Positions 54,407 through 64,000 of a stretch of 64,000 nucleotides of DNA are shown here, piece after piece (within the stretch, counting starts at the first letter, position 1; the number at the start of each line of letters is the position of its first letter). Source of the stretch: Novosphingobium colocasiae (GTDB lineage Bacteria; Pseudomonadota; Alphaproteobacteria; Sphingomonadales; Sphingomonadaceae); NCBI RefSeq assembly GCF_014652555.1, contig NZ_BMZA01000002.1, positions 248,001 through 312,000 of the forward strand. Reading direction: 5' to 3'. The position numbers and the translations under genes are program-made. Below the pieces are notes generated by a model. The model had not been told where the DNA came from. It searched no databases and was given only the letters and a program-made list of their open reading frames with translations.

Positions 54407-54852
54407 GCCGCTCTCTTGCTCGGACCGTAAAGCTGCTCGGCGCGGGTTTCGAAGGCGGATACCATCTTGCGGAACGCCTTGTCGAAATACTGCCCGGCGA
54501 GCTTTTCGAACAGCGCATTGCGGAACGAGAAACGCACGTCGAATTCCACGTCGCAGCTCTGCGCATCGACCGGGTGGAAGCGCCATACGTTGTCCAGATC
54601 GCGCATCGGGCCATCGACATAGTGGACGCGGATTTCCTCGGCGCGGCGTTTCTCGACGCGCGAGGTGAACTTCTCGCGCAGCGCCTTGAAGCCGACCAGC
54701 ATGTCGGCGATCATCTCGTGCCCGTCGTCCGATCGCACCCGGGTGGCGACGACCCAGGGCAGGAATTCCTGATAGCGGCCGACGTCCGCCACCAGATCGA
54801 ACATCTGCTCGGCGCTGTAGGGTAACCGGTAAACCTCGTGAATTCCGGGCAT
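54397..54852 (-). CDS. RatA/Coq10-like SRPBCC protein
   Basis: 151 residues of the START/SRPBCC fold (polyketide cyclase type). The start PGIHEVYRLPYSAEQMFDLVADVGRYQEFLPW and VDGPMRDLDNVWRFHP are characteristic of the YfjG/Coq10 group. In eukaryotes Coq10 binds ubiquinone; in E. coli RatA was described as a ribosome-binding toxin, so the role is unsettled. It follows lipA by 1 base, an arrangement common in alphaproteobacteria that favours a respiratory cofactor role. Confidence 0.86.
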   Translation of the reverse strand: MPGIHEVYRLPYSAEQMFDLVADVGRYQEFLPWVVATRVRSDDGHEMIADMLVGFKALREKFTSRVEKRRAEEIRVHYVDGPMRDLDNVWRFHPVDAQSCDVEFDVRFSFRNALFEKLAGQYFDKAFRKMVSAFETRAEQLYGPSKRAAVT

Positions 54853-54853
54853 G

Positions 54854-55792
54854 TCAGACGCGCGTCCTGCCCAGCTTCGCCTCGCGCGCGGCGCGCATCT
54901 GGGCGAAGTCCTCTCCGGCGTGATAGCTTGACCGGGTCAGCGGCGATGCGGCCACTTGCAGGAAGCCCTTGGCGCGGGCGATCGCGCCATAGGCGTTGAA
55001 GGCCTGCGGGGTGACGAATTCCTTCACTTCCGCGTGCTTGGGCGTTGGCCGCAGGTACTGGCCCATGGTCAGGAAATCGATATCGGCGCAGCGCATGTCG
55101 TCCATCACCTGATGGACCTCCAGCCGCTCCTCACCCAGCCCCAGCATCACGCCGGACTTGGTGAAGATGGTGGGATCGTGGCGCTTCACCTCCTCCAGCA
55201 ACCGCAGCGAGGCATAGTAGCGCGCGCCGGGCCGGATGGTGGGGTAGAGCCGCGGCACGGTTTCGAGGTTGTGATTATAGACGTCCGGCCGCGCCGCCAC
55301 GATCGCCTCGATCGCCGGGCGCATCTTGCCCCGGAAATCGGGGGTCAGGATTTCGATCGTCGTGCTCGGCGTGGTCCGGCGCAGTTCCTCGATCACCTTG
55401 ACGAACTGGCTTGCGCCGCCATCGGGCAGATCATCACGATCGACCGAGGTGATGACGATGTGTTCAAGCCCCAGCTTGGCCGCCGCTTCCGCGGTATGCG
55501 CCGGTTCCAGCGGATCGACGCGGCCGGGCATCCCGGTCTTGACGTTGCAGAAAGCGCAGGCCCGGGTGCAGGTATCGCCCAGGATCATCACAGTGGCGTG
55601 CTTCTTGGTCCAGCATTCGCCGATATTGGGGCAGGCCGCTTCCTCGCAAACCGTGTTGAGGTTGAGATCGCGCATCAACTGCCGCGTCTGCCCATATCCC
55701 GCGCTGGTGGGTGCCTTGACGCGAATCCAGTCCGGCTTTCGCTGACGGGGCGGGGAACCTTCTGGTGCGGGCGGGGAGGAAAGATCGTTCAT
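54854..55792 (-). CDS. lipA: Lipoyl synthase
   Basis: 312 residues. A radical SAM enzyme that inserts two sulfurs into octanoyl groups on lipoyl domains. The auxiliary cluster ligands are in [12 protein letters not shown], the radical SAM ligands in [10 protein letters not shown] (CxxxCxxC), and the RSSYHAGE end supplies the fourth ligand Ser. It provides the cofactor for the E2 lipoyl domain at 23838. It is divergent from the carbonic anhydrase gene. Confidence 0.96.
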   Translation of the reverse strand: MNDLSSPPAPEGSPPRQRKPDWIRVKAPTSAGYGQTRQLMRDLNLNTVCEEAACPNIGECWTKKHATVMILGDTCTRACAFCNVKTGMPGRVDPLEPAHTAEAAAKLGLEHIVITSVDRDDLPDGGASQFVKVIEELRRTTPSTTIEILTPDFRGKMRPAIEAIVAARPDVYNHNLETVPRLYPTIRPGARYYASLRLLEEVKRHDPTIFTKSGVMLGLGEERLEVHQVMDDMRCADIDFLTMGQYLRPTPKHAEVKEFVTPQAFNAYGAIARAKGFLQVAASPLTRSSYHAGEDFAQMRAAREAKLGRTRV

Positions 55793-55890
55793 GGGTGCCA
55801 GATAATCGCATCACCGCTCGCTTGCCAGTGCGAATATCCCGGCTATGGGAAGTCCAAAGTTGCAAACGGCACAGTGAGGACCCCCTGACC

Positions 55891-56544
55891 ATGACTGAGC
55901 AATCCAGTTCCACGCTCGCCCATCTGCTCGACGGTTACCGCCGCTTCCGTGACACCGGGTGGACGCCGCATCGCGAACGCTGGGCAACCTTGGGCGAGGG
56001 GCAGCAGCCCGAAGTGATGATCATCGCCTGCTCCGACAGCCGCGTGGACCCGACGCAGATCTTCGACGTCAGCCCGGGCGAGATCTTCGTGGTGCGCAAC
56101 GTGGCCGCGCTGGTGCCGCCGTTCGAGACGACGCCGGGCCATCACGGCGTCTCGGCGGCGCTGGAATTTGCGGTTCAGGTGCTCAAGGTCAAGGAAATCG
56201 TGGTCATGGGCCACGGCATGTGCGGTGGCTGCAAGGCGGCGCTGACGCAGGAGCTGCGCGGCAACGAGCCCGGTGAAGGCGGCTTCATCGCCGACTGGAT
56301 CGCCCTGCTTGACGAAGCGCGCGAGCCGGTAGCGGCGGAATTCGGCACCGAAGGTCGCTCGGCCGAACGCCAGATGGAACAGGCGGCGGTCCAAGTCAGC
56401 CTTGATAACCTGATGACGTTCCCCTGCATCCGCCGCAAGGTGGGCAAGGGCGAGCTCAAGCTGCGCGGGGCATTCTTCGCGATCTCGGACGGGGTTCTGC
56501 ACCTGATGGATGAGGAAACCGGGCAGTTCGGTCCGATTTCCTGA
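55891..56544 (+). CDS. Beta-class carbonic anhydrase
   Basis: 217 residues from the ATG at 55891; the longer frame overlaps the lipA start region and lacks family sequence. Zinc ligands are Cys47 in ACSDSRVDP, His108 and Cys111 in GHGMCGGC; Asp49 and Arg51 form the dyad. It interconverts CO2 and bicarbonate, which feeds carboxylases in the cytoplasm. A strong terminator follows. Confidence 0.94.
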   Translation: MTEQSSSTLAHLLDGYRRFRDTGWTPHRERWATLGEGQQPEVMIIACSDSRVDPTQIFDVSPGEIFVVRNVAALVPPFETTPGHHGVSAALEFAVQVLKVKEIVVMGHGMCGGCKAALTQELRGNEPGEGGFIADWIALLDEAREPVAAEFGTEGRSAERQMEQAAVQVSLDNLMTFPCIRRKVGKGELKLRGAFFAISDGVLHLMDEETGQFGPIS

Positions 56545-56570
56545 TCCGGCTTTTCCCGGCCGGGCACGAA

Positions 56571-56606
56571 AAAGGGGCGACGGCACCGAGCCGTCGCCCC
56601 CTTTTT
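56571..56606. terminator. Strong bidirectional rho-independent terminator
   Basis: An 11-bp perfect stem GGGGCGACGGC (56574-56584) / GCCGTCGCCCC (56590-56600), loop ACCGA, with AAA before and CTTTTT after. It serves the carbonic anhydrase gene on the plus strand and the convergent repeat-protein gene on the minus strand. Confidence 0.92.
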
Positions 56607-56624
56607 CTTTACCTGAGCGCCCGA

Positions 56625-57962
56625 TCAGGCCGGTGCGCTGCCCTTGGTGGCGGCATAGGCCGACCACAGCTTGGCGACGGCGGCAAGCGGGCCGCTGACC
56701 TTGGCGAGGTTCGCCTGTGCATCGGCGGTCTTGCCCTGCATCGCCTGCGCCATGCCAAGCCGCAGCGCGACCTTGTTGGCATCAACGCCGGGCATGCCGA
56801 TCGCCTTGGCATAGAGCGTTTCGGCGCGGGCATACTCGTCATAGCTCAGCAGCACGTCGGCGGTGCTGGTGACTGAAGCCACCGAGGCACCCGGCTTGTT
56901 GGCGGCCGTTTCCGAACTCGCGATCGAAGCCTTGTCGGCCGCAATGCGCGACGTTGCGTTCGCCTTGTCGGGAACGTCGGCGGCGGACAGCTTGCCCTTG
57001 GCCAAGCCGTCATTCATGATTTTGACGGCTTCACCCGGATAGCCACGCGGATCGGCGTTTTCCAGATACTCGATATAGTCGCGGCGATCCTTCATCGATC
57101 CCGTGGCGAACATCAGCCGCATGATATCGACGTTCTGCTGCTTGGGCAGCGAGGCAAGCTGGCGGACAATCGAGATCGCCACGTTCCAGCTATCCGCCGA
57201 AGGATAGCTCTGCGCGAGCATCGCGCCATATTCAGCCGAATCCTGCAGGCTCTTGGCGTCATAGGCCGCCTGCAGCGCCGAACGGATCGAGGTTTCGGCC
57301 GGCTTCGTGCCGGTCGCCTTGGCGTTGGCGATTTCGGTCTTCACCATGTCGAGCGCGGCCGTGGTGTTGCCCGAGCGCTTGTAGCTGTCGGCAAGCAGCG
57401 CCGGGAGCAGGCCCTGCTGGTCCTTGTAGCCGGCATCGTTCGCAATCTTGAACCACTTCGCCGAATCGGCATAGTCGCCACTCTGGTACGAAGTCACGCC
57501 GGCGAGGAACACCACCTGGCCCGAGGTTTCGGGCTGAAGCGCGCCGCTCTCGTACATCATCACGAGCCCATCGTGCTGCATCTTGAGATCGTTCATCATG
57601 ACGCCGACGCTGCGGGTCATCTCGCCCTGCTTGACCTTGTCCATGCCGGTGGTCGCGACCGCGCCCGATGCGCTGAGCTTGGCAAGGATGCCGCCGAGCG
57701 CCGCATCGACTTCCGCCTTGGCCGCAGCCTTGGCAGCATCGGTGGTGGCGGCATGCGCCTTGTCGGCCGCCGCCTTGACGGCAGGGTCTTCCTTCTTTTC
57801 GGTTAGCAGCTTGTCGATGGGTGCTGCAGCCGCTTGGAACGGCTTGGAGAATGAACCGCCCTTGGCTGCATAAGCCGTGGTCGGCGCGACAACTGCCGCT
57901 GCCATGCCGCCGCCCATGGCGATGGCGAGCGCGATACGGGAAATCAGGAACTTGCGAGCCAT
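56625..57962 (-). CDS. Secreted TPR-like protein of unknown function
   Basis: 445 residues from the ATG at 57962, nine bases after AGAGGAG. A signal peptide (about 1-33, ending TAYAA) is followed by a long Ala/Lys helical stretch (KAAADKAHAAT ... KAEVD) and then weak tetratricopeptide-type helices (SYQSGDYADSAKWFKIANDAGYKD; DEYARAETLYAKAIG; ALRLGMAQAMQGKTADAQANL). Likely periplasmic or outer-membrane associated. Function unknown. It is a single gene, convergent with the carbonic anhydrase gene and divergent from gyrA. Confidence 0.8.
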   Translation of the reverse strand: MARKFLISRIALAIAMGGGMAAAVVAPTTAYAAKGGSFSKPFQAAAAPIDKLLTEKKEDPAVKAAADKAHAATTDAAKAAAKAEVDAALGGILAKLSASGAVATTGMDKVKQGEMTRSVGVMMNDLKMQHDGLVMMYESGALQPETSGQVVFLAGVTSYQSGDYADSAKWFKIANDAGYKDQQGLLPALLADSYKRSGNTTAALDMVKTEIANAKATGTKPAETSIRSALQAAYDAKSLQDSAEYGAMLAQSYPSADSWNVAISIVRQLASLPKQQNVDIMRLMFATGSMKDRRDYIEYLENADPRGYPGEAVKIMNDGLAKGKLSAADVPDKANATSRIAADKASIASSETAANKPGASVASVTSTADVLLSYDEYARAETLYAKAIGMPGVDANKVALRLGMAQAMQGKTADAQANLAKVSGPLAAVAKLWSAYAATKGSAPA

Positions 57963-58280
57963 CAAGGCCAACTCCTCTCAAGACATGCGCCCGCATCCCC
58001 TGTTAGGGTGGCGCAAATTCAGCAACGGTGCCGGTAGTGGCGTCGATTGGGCCGCTTGGCAACCTTGCGAGCCAATTATCCCGCCACCACTGAACGCTGA
58101 TTGAATGCATTTCGTCGCACTCGTTCAGGTTAGCCCTCCTGTGCGCGGCGGAGGACGGGATATTGTGTGGAAAAGGGTACGCTTGCGGCCGATCGCATGA
58201 CGGTTCCGGTGGCTATTTCCGGCTCCCTGCCCTAGGGCGAACCATCCGCCAGACCATCGCAACTGAGAACGACCAAGCGC
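57963..58280. other. Divergent intergenic region between the TPR-like gene and gyrA
   Basis: 318 bases with no supported gene. It must hold the promoters of both divergent genes; I see no hexamer pair good enough to call. Confidence 0.5.
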
Positions 58281-61079
58281 GTGAGCGAAGACACCGAAAT
58301 TCTGGAACATTCCGGCCCCGAGGGTGAGTACACCCGCGTCGATATCGTCGATGAGATGAAGACCAGCTACCTCGACTACGCGATGAGCGTGATCGTGAGC
58401 CGGGCCTTGCCCGATGTGCGCGACGGTCTGAAGCCGGTCCATCGCCGCATCCTGTTCGCCAGCCAGGAGGGCGGCTTTGTCGCCGGGCGGCCCTATCGCA
58501 AGTCGGCCAAGATCGTCGGCGACGTCATGGGCAACTACCACCCGCATGGCGATGCCGCGATCTATGATGCGCTGGCCCGCCTGACCCAGCCGTGGTCCAT
58601 GCGTCTGCCGCTGATCGATGGTCAGGGCAACTTCGGGTCGATGGATCCCGATCCGCCGGCATCGATGCGCTATACCGAAGCGCGCCTCGCCCGTGTCGCC
58701 AATTCGCTGCTGGACGATCTCGACAAGGATACCGTCGATTTCGCCGACAACTACGACGGTTCGCGCCGCGAGCCGACCGTGCTGCCGGCCCGGTTCCCCA
58801 ACCTGCTGGTGAACGGCGCGGGCGGCATCGCCGTCGGCATGGCCACCAACATCCCGCCACACAACCTGGGCGAGGTGATCGACGGCTGCTTTGCGATGAT
58901 GGACAATCCGGGGATCACCTCGGAAGAACTGTTCCAGATCATCCCCGGCCCCGATTTCCCCACCGCGCCGCTGATCCTGGGCCAGGGCGGCGCGCGCAAC
59001 GCCTATCTTACCGGGCGCGGCTCGATCATCATGCGCTGCCGCCACAAGGTGGAGGAAGGCCGCGGCGATCGCCGCTCGATCGTGCTGACCAGCATCCCCT
59101 ACCAGGTCGGCAAGACCAACCTGGTCGAGAAGATCGCCGAGGCCGCGAAGGACAAGCGGATCGAGGGTATCTCCGATATCCGCGACGAATCGAACCGCGA
59201 AGGCGTGCGCGTGGTCATCGACCTCAAGCGCGATGCGACCCCCGAAGTCGTGCTCAACCAGCTCTGGCGCAACACCCCGGCGCAATCGAACTTCCCCGCC
59301 AACATGCTGGCGATCCGCGCCGGCCGGCCCGAAGTGCTGGCGCTGCGCGATTTCATCCAGAGCTTCATCCAGTTCCGCGAACAGGTCATCACCCGGCGCA
59401 CCAAGTTCGAACTGAACAAGGCGCGTGACCGGGCACATATCTTGCTCGGTCTCGTCGTCGCGGTGTCGAACCTCGACGAAGTGGTGGCGATGATCCGCCG
59501 CGCGCCCAATCCGGCCGCTGCCCGCGCCAGCCTGGTCGCCAAGGAATGGCCGATCGGCGATATCGCCGCCTATATCCGGCTGATCGAGTCGATCGAGCCG
59601 ACCGCCGAGCAGGACGGTGGCACCTATCGCCTGTCGGAAACGCAGGTTAAGGCGATCCTGGACCTTCGTCTCCACCGCCTGACCGCGCTGGGCCGTGACG
59701 AGATCGGCGACGAGCTCAAGCAGTTGTCGCTGGCGATCGAGGAATACCTCTCGATCCTCGCCGATCGCGTGAAGCTTTATGGCGTCATGCGCGACGAATT
59801 GCAGACGGTGCGCGATCTCTACGCCACGCCGCGCGTCTCCGAGATCACCGGCGCAGCCGACGGGATCGAGGACGAGGACCTGATCGAGCGTGAGGACATG
59901 GTGGTGACCGTCACCATGGACGGCTATATCAAGCGCACCCCGCTCTCCACCTTCCGGGCCCAGGCACGCGGCGGCAAGGGCCGCGCCGGGATGGCGACCA
60001 AGGACGAGGACGCGGTGACGACAATGTTCGTCACCTCCACCCACAATCCGGTGCTATTCTTCTCCACCGCCGGCAAGGTCTATCGCCTCAAGGTCTGGCG
60101 TCTGCCCGAAGGCGGGCCCGCCACCCGCGGCCGGCCGATCGTCAACCTGCTGCCGGCGCTGGACAAGGATGAGACGATCCAGACCGTGCTGCCGCTGCCC
60201 GAAGACGAGGCCGAATGGGGCAACCTCTCGGTCGTGTTCGCCACGGCCAAGGGCAACGTGCGCCGCAATTCGATGGACAGTTTCGCCAACGTGCCCAGCA
60301 ACGGCAAGTTCGCGATGCGCTTCGAGGAAGACAGCGAGGATCGTCTGATCGGCGTGGCGCTGCTGACCGCCTCCGACGACGTGCTGCTGGCCAGCCGCCA
60401 GGGTAAGGCGATCCGCTTTGCCGGCGACGATGTGCGCGAGTTCACCAGCCGCACGTCCACCGGTGTCAGGGGCATGTTGCTCAAGGGCGACGACGAGGTC
60501 ATCTCGCTCTCGATCCTCCACCGCGTCGGCACCAGCGCCGATGAGCGCGAGGAGTACCTGCGCTTTGCCCCGTGGAAGGGCGAAAAGGACGGCGAGGCGG
60601 CGCTGGACGGCGCGCGCTACGCCGAACTGGCGGAGCGCGAGCAGTTCATCCTGACGGTCTGCGCCAACGGTTACGGCAAGATGTCGTCGGCCTATGAATA
60701 CCGGCGCACCGGGCGCGGTGGCCAAGGCATCACCAATATCGACAATATCGCCCGCAACGGCCCGGTCGTCGCCAGCTTCCCGGCAACGCAGGCGCAGCAG
60801 CTCATGCTCGTTACCGATCAGGCCAAGCTGATCCGCCTGCCGCTGGAAACGCTGCGGGTCATCGGCCGGGGTTCGGCCGGTGTCCGCCTGTTCAACGTCG
60901 CCGCCGATGAGCACGTGGTCAGCGCGGTCCGGCTGGACGAAGAGCCCGAGCCCGAAAACCCGGCCGAGGAACTGGTCGATCAGGAACGCGCGGCGCTGAA
61001 CGCCGTGAGCGAGACCGAAATCCCCAACCCGGCAACGCGCGACGACAATCTCGACGAGCCGGACGGCGAGGAACCGTGA
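58281..61079 (+). CDS. gyrA: DNA gyrase subunit A
   Basis: 932 residues from GTG 58281. The breakage-reunion domain carries the active Tyr in [10 protein letters not shown]. The quinolone-resistance region reads [11 protein letters not shown]: position 92 (Ser83 in E. coli) is Ala and position 96 (Asp87) is Asp. The GyrA box QARGGKG opens the C-terminal beta-pinwheel, which distinguishes it from ParC, and an acidic tail follows ([18 protein letters not shown]). It introduces negative supercoils with GyrB. Overlaps the DUF952 gene by 4 bases. Confidence 0.95.
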   Translation: MSEDTEILEHSGPEGEYTRVDIVDEMKTSYLDYAMSVIVSRALPDVRDGLKPVHRRILFASQEGGFVAGRPYRKSAKIVGDVMGNYHPHGDAAIYDALARLTQPWSMRLPLIDGQGNFGSMDPDPPASMRYTEARLARVANSLLDDLDKDTVDFADNYDGSRREPTVLPARFPNLLVNGAGGIAVGMATNIPPHNLGEVIDGCFAMMDNPGITSEELFQIIPGPDFPTAPLILGQGGARNAYLTGRGSIIMRCRHKVEEGRGDRRSIVLTSIPYQVGKTNLVEKIAEAAKDKRIEGISDIRDESNREGVRVVIDLKRDATPEVVLNQLWRNTPAQSNFPANMLAIRAGRPEVLALRDFIQSFIQFREQVITRRTKFELNKARDRAHILLGLVVAVSNLDEVVAMIRRAPNPAAARASLVAKEWPIGDIAAYIRLIESIEPTAEQDGGTYRLSETQVKAILDLRLHRLTALGRDEIGDELKQLSLAIEEYLSILADRVKLYGVMRDELQTVRDLYATPRVSEITGAADGIEDEDLIEREDMVVTVTMDGYIKRTPLSTFRAQARGGKGRAGMATKDEDAVTTMFVTSTHNPVLFFSTAGKVYRLKVWRLPEGGPATRGRPIVNLLPALDKDETIQTVLPLPEDEAEWGNLSVVFATAKGNVRRNSMDSFANVPSNGKFAMRFEEDSEDRLIGVALLTASDDVLLASRQGKAIRFAGDDVREFTSRTSTGVRGMLLKGDDEVISLSILHRVGTSADEREEYLRFAPWKGEKDGEAALDGARYAELAEREQFILTVCANGYGKMSSAYEYRRTGRGGQGITNIDNIARNGPVVASFPATQAQQLMLVTDQAKLIRLPLETLRVIGRGSAGVRLFNVAADEHVVSAVRLDEEPEPENPAEELVDQERAALNAVSETEIPNPATRDDNLDEPDGEEP

Positions 61080-61438
61080 GCGACAGTCCGGCCGCGCCGG
61101 GTGAAGCGATCGCCTACAAGATCCTGACGCTCACCCAATTGGCGAAGTGGCGGGCCGACGGCGAATTCGCGGGCGCGCCGGTCGATCTGGCGGACGGCTT
61201 CATCCACTTGTCCGCCGCCGATCAGGTGCAGGGCACGCTGGACAAGCATTTCGCCGGGCAGGACGATCTCCTGCTGGTCGCGGTGGATCTCGAAGCGCTG
61301 GGCGATGCGGTAAAGTGGGAAGTATCGCGCGGCGGTGCGCTCTTCCCGCACGTCTATGGTGCGCTACCCTTGTCTTGCATCGTGACGGTTGCGCCGATTG
61401 AGGCGGGCGCTGAAACCGCTGTCAATCAGGTGAGATGA
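61076..61438 (+). CDS. DUF952 domain protein
   Basis: 120 residues starting at GTG 61076 within the gyrA stop (GTGA). Family features are YKILTLTQLAKWRADG, DLADGFIHLSAADQV and a WEVSRGGALFPHVYGALPL end, the RG.LFPH.Y motif of DUF952. Function unknown. The coupling to gyrA suggests coexpression. Its 3' end overlaps the convergent toxin gene by 13 bases. Confidence 0.85.
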   Translation: MSDSPAAPGEAIAYKILTLTQLAKWRADGEFAGAPVDLADGFIHLSAADQVQGTLDKHFAGQDDLLLVAVDLEALGDAVKWEVSRGGALFPHVYGALPLSCIVTVAPIEAGAETAVNQVR

Positions 61439-61806
61439 TCGCGAAACCAGGCCGCTACGTCCTGCTCGGTCAGAAGCCCTGCCGCCAGATCCAGCGTCAT
61501 AACGACAAGTGCCGCTTCGCTGATATCAAAGGCGACGTTGTTCAAAACCAGAAACAGCAGAGCCGCTAGCGCTGCGGTTCGCTTGTTACCGTCGATGAAC
61601 GGGTGGTTTTTGGCAATCCCGTATGCGTAGGCGGCCGCCAGATCACACGCATCGGGGTCTCCATATCCGCACGGATTGCGCGGCCGCGCCAGAGCGCTTT
61701 GCAGCAAACCCTGATCACGTATCCCCGGCGGCCCACCATGCTCCGTCAATTGCTCGGTATGCATGGCGAGCACAACGTCCTCGCGAAGCCAGACCCAATC
61801 GTCCAT
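61426..61806 (-). CDS. doc: Doc/Fic family toxin (death on curing)
   Basis: 126 residues. Doc signature HPFIDGNKRTAA (His68-Arg76) matches HxFx(D/N)(A/G)NKR; the short size and N-terminal EQLTEHGGPPGIRDQGLLQSAL are typical of Doc rather than larger Fic proteins. Phage P1 Doc phosphorylates EF-Tu; the target here is unproven. The gene is 6 bases after the antitoxin and forms a two-gene operon with it. Confidence 0.9.
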   Translation of the reverse strand: MDDWVWLREDVVLAMHTEQLTEHGGPPGIRDQGLLQSALARPRNPCGYGDPDACDLAAAYAYGIAKNHPFIDGNKRTAALAALLFLVLNNVAFDISEAALVVMTLDLAAGLLTEQDVAAWFRDHLT

Positions 61807-61812
61807 GACAAA

Positions 61813-62058
61813 CTACTTCGCCAGTTCCCGCAGCGCATTGCGGTAAGCCGACATCAGCTTGCGCGCTTCGGCCATTTGATCGTCGAACTGCTCGTTGCGC
61901 GTTACAAGGGCAATACCGTCGGGCATATTAGTGACTGACAGCGTATCGCCTTGCGAAAGGCCCAGCCGGTCCAATACGTCCTTCGGCAGCACGACACCGG
62001 TCGAATTGCCGATTTTGATAAGCTTGAGCTGCTTCGTCGCTTGCGTAGGCTTGTTCAT
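61813..62058 (-). CDS. AbrB/MazE-type antitoxin
   Basis: 81 residues from the ATG at 62058; the upstream in-frame extension overlaps trmFO and is rejected. The swapped-hairpin DNA-binding domain reads LIKIGNSTGVVLPKDVLDRLGL and QGDTLSV; the C-terminal part (RNEQFDDQMAEARKLMSAY) should bind the toxin. It probably represses its own promoter. Classic Phd partners of Doc have a different fold; this pairing with an AbrB-type protein is less usual but found elsewhere. Confidence 0.88.
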   Translation of the reverse strand: MNKPTQATKQLKLIKIGNSTGVVLPKDVLDRLGLSQGDTLSVTNMPDGIALVTRNEQFDDQMAEARKLMSAYRNALRELAK

Positions 62059-62064
62059 ACTTGC

Positions 62065-62093
62065 GTTATAACATTTCCGCTTTGTGGCAGCAA
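62065..62093 (-). promoter_or_regulatory. Promoter of the antitoxin-toxin operon
   Basis: On the minus strand: -35 TTGCTG (62093-62088), 17-base spacer, -10 TATAAC (62070-62065). Transcription would begin about seven bases later, at the first base of the antitoxin ATG (62058), which predicts a leaderless mRNA. It overlaps the region upstream of trmFO. Confidence 0.7.
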
Positions 62094-62134
62094 TGACTTG
62101 TCGCGCGAGCCCCCTCGGCGCTAACGGGCAGCCC

Positions 62135-63457
62135 ATGACCCCTGACATCCACATTATCGGCGGCGGCCTCGCCGGGAGCGAGGCGGCCTGGCAACTGGCG
62201 CGGCGCGGGCTGCGTGTCCGCTTGTCCGAAATGCGCGGGACCGGGGAGCGCAGCCCGGCGCATCAGGGCGATGGCCTGGCCGAACTGGTGTGCTCCAATT
62301 CGTTCCGTTCCGATGACGACGAGAAGAACGCGGTCGGCCTGCTCCACCACGAGATGCGCGGATGCAATAGCCTGATCATGGCTGCAGCCGCGGTGGCGCA
62401 GGTTCCGGCCGGCTCCGCGCTGGCGGTGGATCGCGATGTGTTCTCGGCCGAGGTGGAAGCGCGGCTGTCGGCGCTCCCCAATCTGCAGATCGTGCGCGAG
62501 CGGATCGATACGCTCCCTGCCGCCGGGCTCACCGTGGTCGCCACTGGTCCGCTGACCGCAGAGGCGTTGGCGCACAGCATCGGTGCGGCGACCGGGTCCG
62601 ATAGCCTGGCGTTCTTCGATGCCATCGCCCCGATCGTCTACCACGACAGCATCGATATGGACGTGTGCTGGATGGCCTCGCGCTGGGATAAGGGCGAGAC
62701 CAAAGACTACATCAACTGCCCGATGAACCGGGACCAGTACCTCGCCTTCCACACCGGCCTGATCGAGGGTGAGAAGACCGCGTTCAAGGAATGGGAAGCC
62801 AATACCCCCTATTTCGACGGCTGCATGCCGATCGAGGTGATGGCCGAGCGCGGCGTCGATACCCTGCGGTTCGGGCCGATGAAGCCGGTCGGGCTGGACG
62901 ATCCGCGCACCGGCCGCTGGCCGCACGCGGTGGTGCAGTTGCGGCAGGATAACAAGCTGGGCACCTTGTGGAACATGGTCGGCTTTCAGACCAAGCTCAA
63001 GCATGCCGAACAGGTGCGCCTGTTCCGGACCATACCCGGTCTGGAGAACGCCGAATTCGCGCGGCTGGGCGGGCTGCACCGCAATACCTTCCTGAATTCC
63101 CCGGTGTTGCTGGACCGCCAGTTGCGGCTCAAGACCGCGCCGCACGTCCGCTTCGCCGGGCAGATCACCGGCTGCGAAGGCTATGTCGAAAGCGCCGCCG
63201 TCGGCCTGCTGGCCGGGCTGATGACGGCTGCGGAGGCGACCGGACGCGAGTGGCAGGCTCCGCCGCGCACGTCGGCGCTCGGCGCTCTTCTCGCCCACAT
63301 CACCGGCGATGCTGAGGCCGACAGCTACCAGCCGATGAACGTGAACTTCGGGCTGTTCCCGCCGCTTCACGATGTGAAGAAGAAGCAGCGCAAGGAAGCC
63401 TATACGGACCGTGCGAAAACCGACATCGCCCCCTGGCTGGCGGCGGTGCGAGCCTAG
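62135..63457 (+). CDS. trmFO: Methylenetetrahydrofolate--tRNA (uracil-54-C5)-methyltransferase TrmFO
   Basis: 440 residues from the ATG at 62135; an in-frame start at 62084 lacks family sequence. FAD-binding [35 protein letters not shown]-like [10 protein letters not shown], and [20 protein letters not shown] near the end are diagnostic. It makes the ribothymidine at tRNA position 54 from folate. Its stop overlaps the convergent EF-hand gene by 4 bases. Confidence 0.94.
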   Translation: MTPDIHIIGGGLAGSEAAWQLARRGLRVRLSEMRGTGERSPAHQGDGLAELVCSNSFRSDDDEKNAVGLLHHEMRGCNSLIMAAAAVAQVPAGSALAVDRDVFSAEVEARLSALPNLQIVRERIDTLPAAGLTVVATGPLTAEALAHSIGAATGSDSLAFFDAIAPIVYHDSIDMDVCWMASRWDKGETKDYINCPMNRDQYLAFHTGLIEGEKTAFKEWEANTPYFDGCMPIEVMAERGVDTLRFGPMKPVGLDDPRTGRWPHAVVQLRQDNKLGTLWNMVGFQTKLKHAEQVRLFRTIPGLENAEFARLGGLHRNTFLNSPVLLDRQLRLKTAPHVRFAGQITGCEGYVESAAVGLLAGLMTAAEATGREWQAPPRTSALGALLAHITGDAEADSYQPMNVNFGLFPPLHDVKKKQRKEAYTDRAKTDIAPWLAAVRA

Positions 63458-63984
63458 CTGCCGCCCTCATCGCTCTCCGGATCGTCGGCGTCCGGCTTGC
63501 CTGCTGCACCCTTGCGGCTGGCCGGGGCGCAACTGCATCGGGGTTTGGCTTTGGCGGGCTTGGGCGCGGTGCTGCGGAATTCCTGCGGGCTAAGCCAGCG
63601 GTCGTGATTGGCGTCGGCGGCGGCGAACTTGTCGACCGTGCGAACGGCCCACTCCTCGAACGTCAGCAGGTTGTTGCCATCCTTGTCGAGCTTGCGGAAG
63701 GCGGCAGCGCGGGCGGCGAGCATCTCGACCCGGCTGATCTTTCCGTCGCGATCGCGATCGAGCCGGCCGAAGCGGCGCTGTTCGCGGCTCTGCTCGGTCG
63801 CCCGGGGAAGGTCGGGCCCGATCATCTCTGCCGGGTCTGCGCTGGGCAGGTCTTCCGACACGACGGCGGCAAGTGCGGCCTGCGCCGGCGCGGCGCGTTC
63901 GACTGCGGCCCGGCTCTGCCACCAGAACATGCCGATCCCGGCCAGAAACAGCGCCGCCAGCGCGCCCAGAACAAAACGGTTCAT
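63454..63984 (-). CDS. EF-hand calcium-binding protein
   Basis: 176 residues. An N-terminal hydrophobic segment (about 5-22) serves as membrane anchor or signal. Three EF-hand-like loops follow: [24 protein letters not shown] and [12 protein letters not shown], the last less canonical. The C-terminal tail contains CSC and is rich in Lys, Asp and Glu. Probably a periplasmic calcium-binding protein; function unknown. Confidence 0.85.
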   Translation of the reverse strand: MNRFVLGALAALFLAGIGMFWWQSRAAVERAAPAQAALAAVVSEDLPSADPAEMIGPDLPRATEQSREQRRFGRLDRDRDGKISRVEMLAARAAAFRKLDKDGNNLLTFEEWAVRTVDKFAAADANHDRWLSPQEFRSTAPKPAKAKPRCSCAPASRKGAAGKPDADDPESDEGGS

Positions 63985-64000
63985 CGCGTCAGCCTATGCT

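Noticed and set aside
1-64000. CRISPR array, prophage, integrase or insertion sequence
   Set aside because: No regularly spaced direct repeats, no transposase or integrase motifs, and no phage structural genes were seen on either strand.

Overview
This is a GC-rich, gene-dense chromosomal segment of an alphaproteobacterium, most likely a sphingomonad (Novosphingobium, Sphingobium or Erythrobacter group). The evidence is the dusB-ntrB-ntrC-ntrY-ntrX-hfq-hflX order typical of alphaproteobacteria, a bifunctional ispDF, folate-dependent trmFO, phaR, the exosortase-associated cassette prsK-prsR-prsT, and palindromic intergenic elements of the kind often seen in sphingomonads. The genus is inferred from gene content only. 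No phage, transposase, rRNA operon or CRISPR array was seen.

Layout. 1-2.9 kb: the 5' part of a class I glutamine amidotransferase gene, a secreted M20 amidohydrolase and a small membrane-anchored protein of unknown function. 3.15-9.8 kb: a tightly coupled operon of a polyprenyl glycosylphosphotransferase, the sensor kinase PrsK, the sigma-54 activator PrsR and a TPR protein like PrsT, which together regulate and build an envelope polysaccharide. 9.9-23 kb: housekeeping genes (panB, an amino acid permease, radA, a CvpA-like protein, an IscU-like protein, an MHS-family transporter, alr, phaR, proS, a DUF805 protein, rnr). 23.2-27.4 kb: a universal stress protein, then a pyruvate dehydrogenase E2-E3 cluster with two hotdog thioesterase paralogues between the subunits. 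E1 is not in the window. 27.4-30.5 kb: PilZ, GNAT, HerA-like ATPase and low-affinity iron permease-like genes.

30.5-33.2 kb is the one clear accessory patch. A two-gene, probably type II restriction-modification unit of visibly lower GC lies 36 bases downstream of an intact tRNA-Ser(UGA), with a broken 5' half of another tRNA-Ser(UGA) just beyond it. 33.3-42.4 kb returns to core genes: MltB-like transglycosylase, RlpA-SPOR protein, D,D-carboxypeptidase, tmk, holB, metG, tatD, an MBL hydrolase, a 60-residue membrane protein and mazG, mostly overlapping by a few bases.

42.4-51.9 kb (minus strand) is the nitrogen two-component block. Its hfq gene encodes two Hfq domains in one chain, the second with changed RNA-binding residues. 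52-56.5 kb: ispDF, a small secreted protein, a CinA-type amidohydrolase, a RatA/Coq10-like protein, lipA and a beta-carbonic anhydrase. lipA makes the lipoyl cofactor that the E2 above needs. 56.6-64 kb: a secreted repeat-rich protein, gyrA, a DUF952 protein, an AbrB-type antitoxin/Doc toxin pair, trmFO and an EF-hand protein.

The observations most worth a second look are the tandem Hfq, the restriction-modification pair that seems to rely on tRNA transcription, the YciA-like thioesterase pair in which one copy lacks the catalytic Asp, the exosortase-type regulatory cassette with no exosortase nearby, the apparently leaderless toxin-antitoxin mRNA, and several unexplained inverted repeats between genes.
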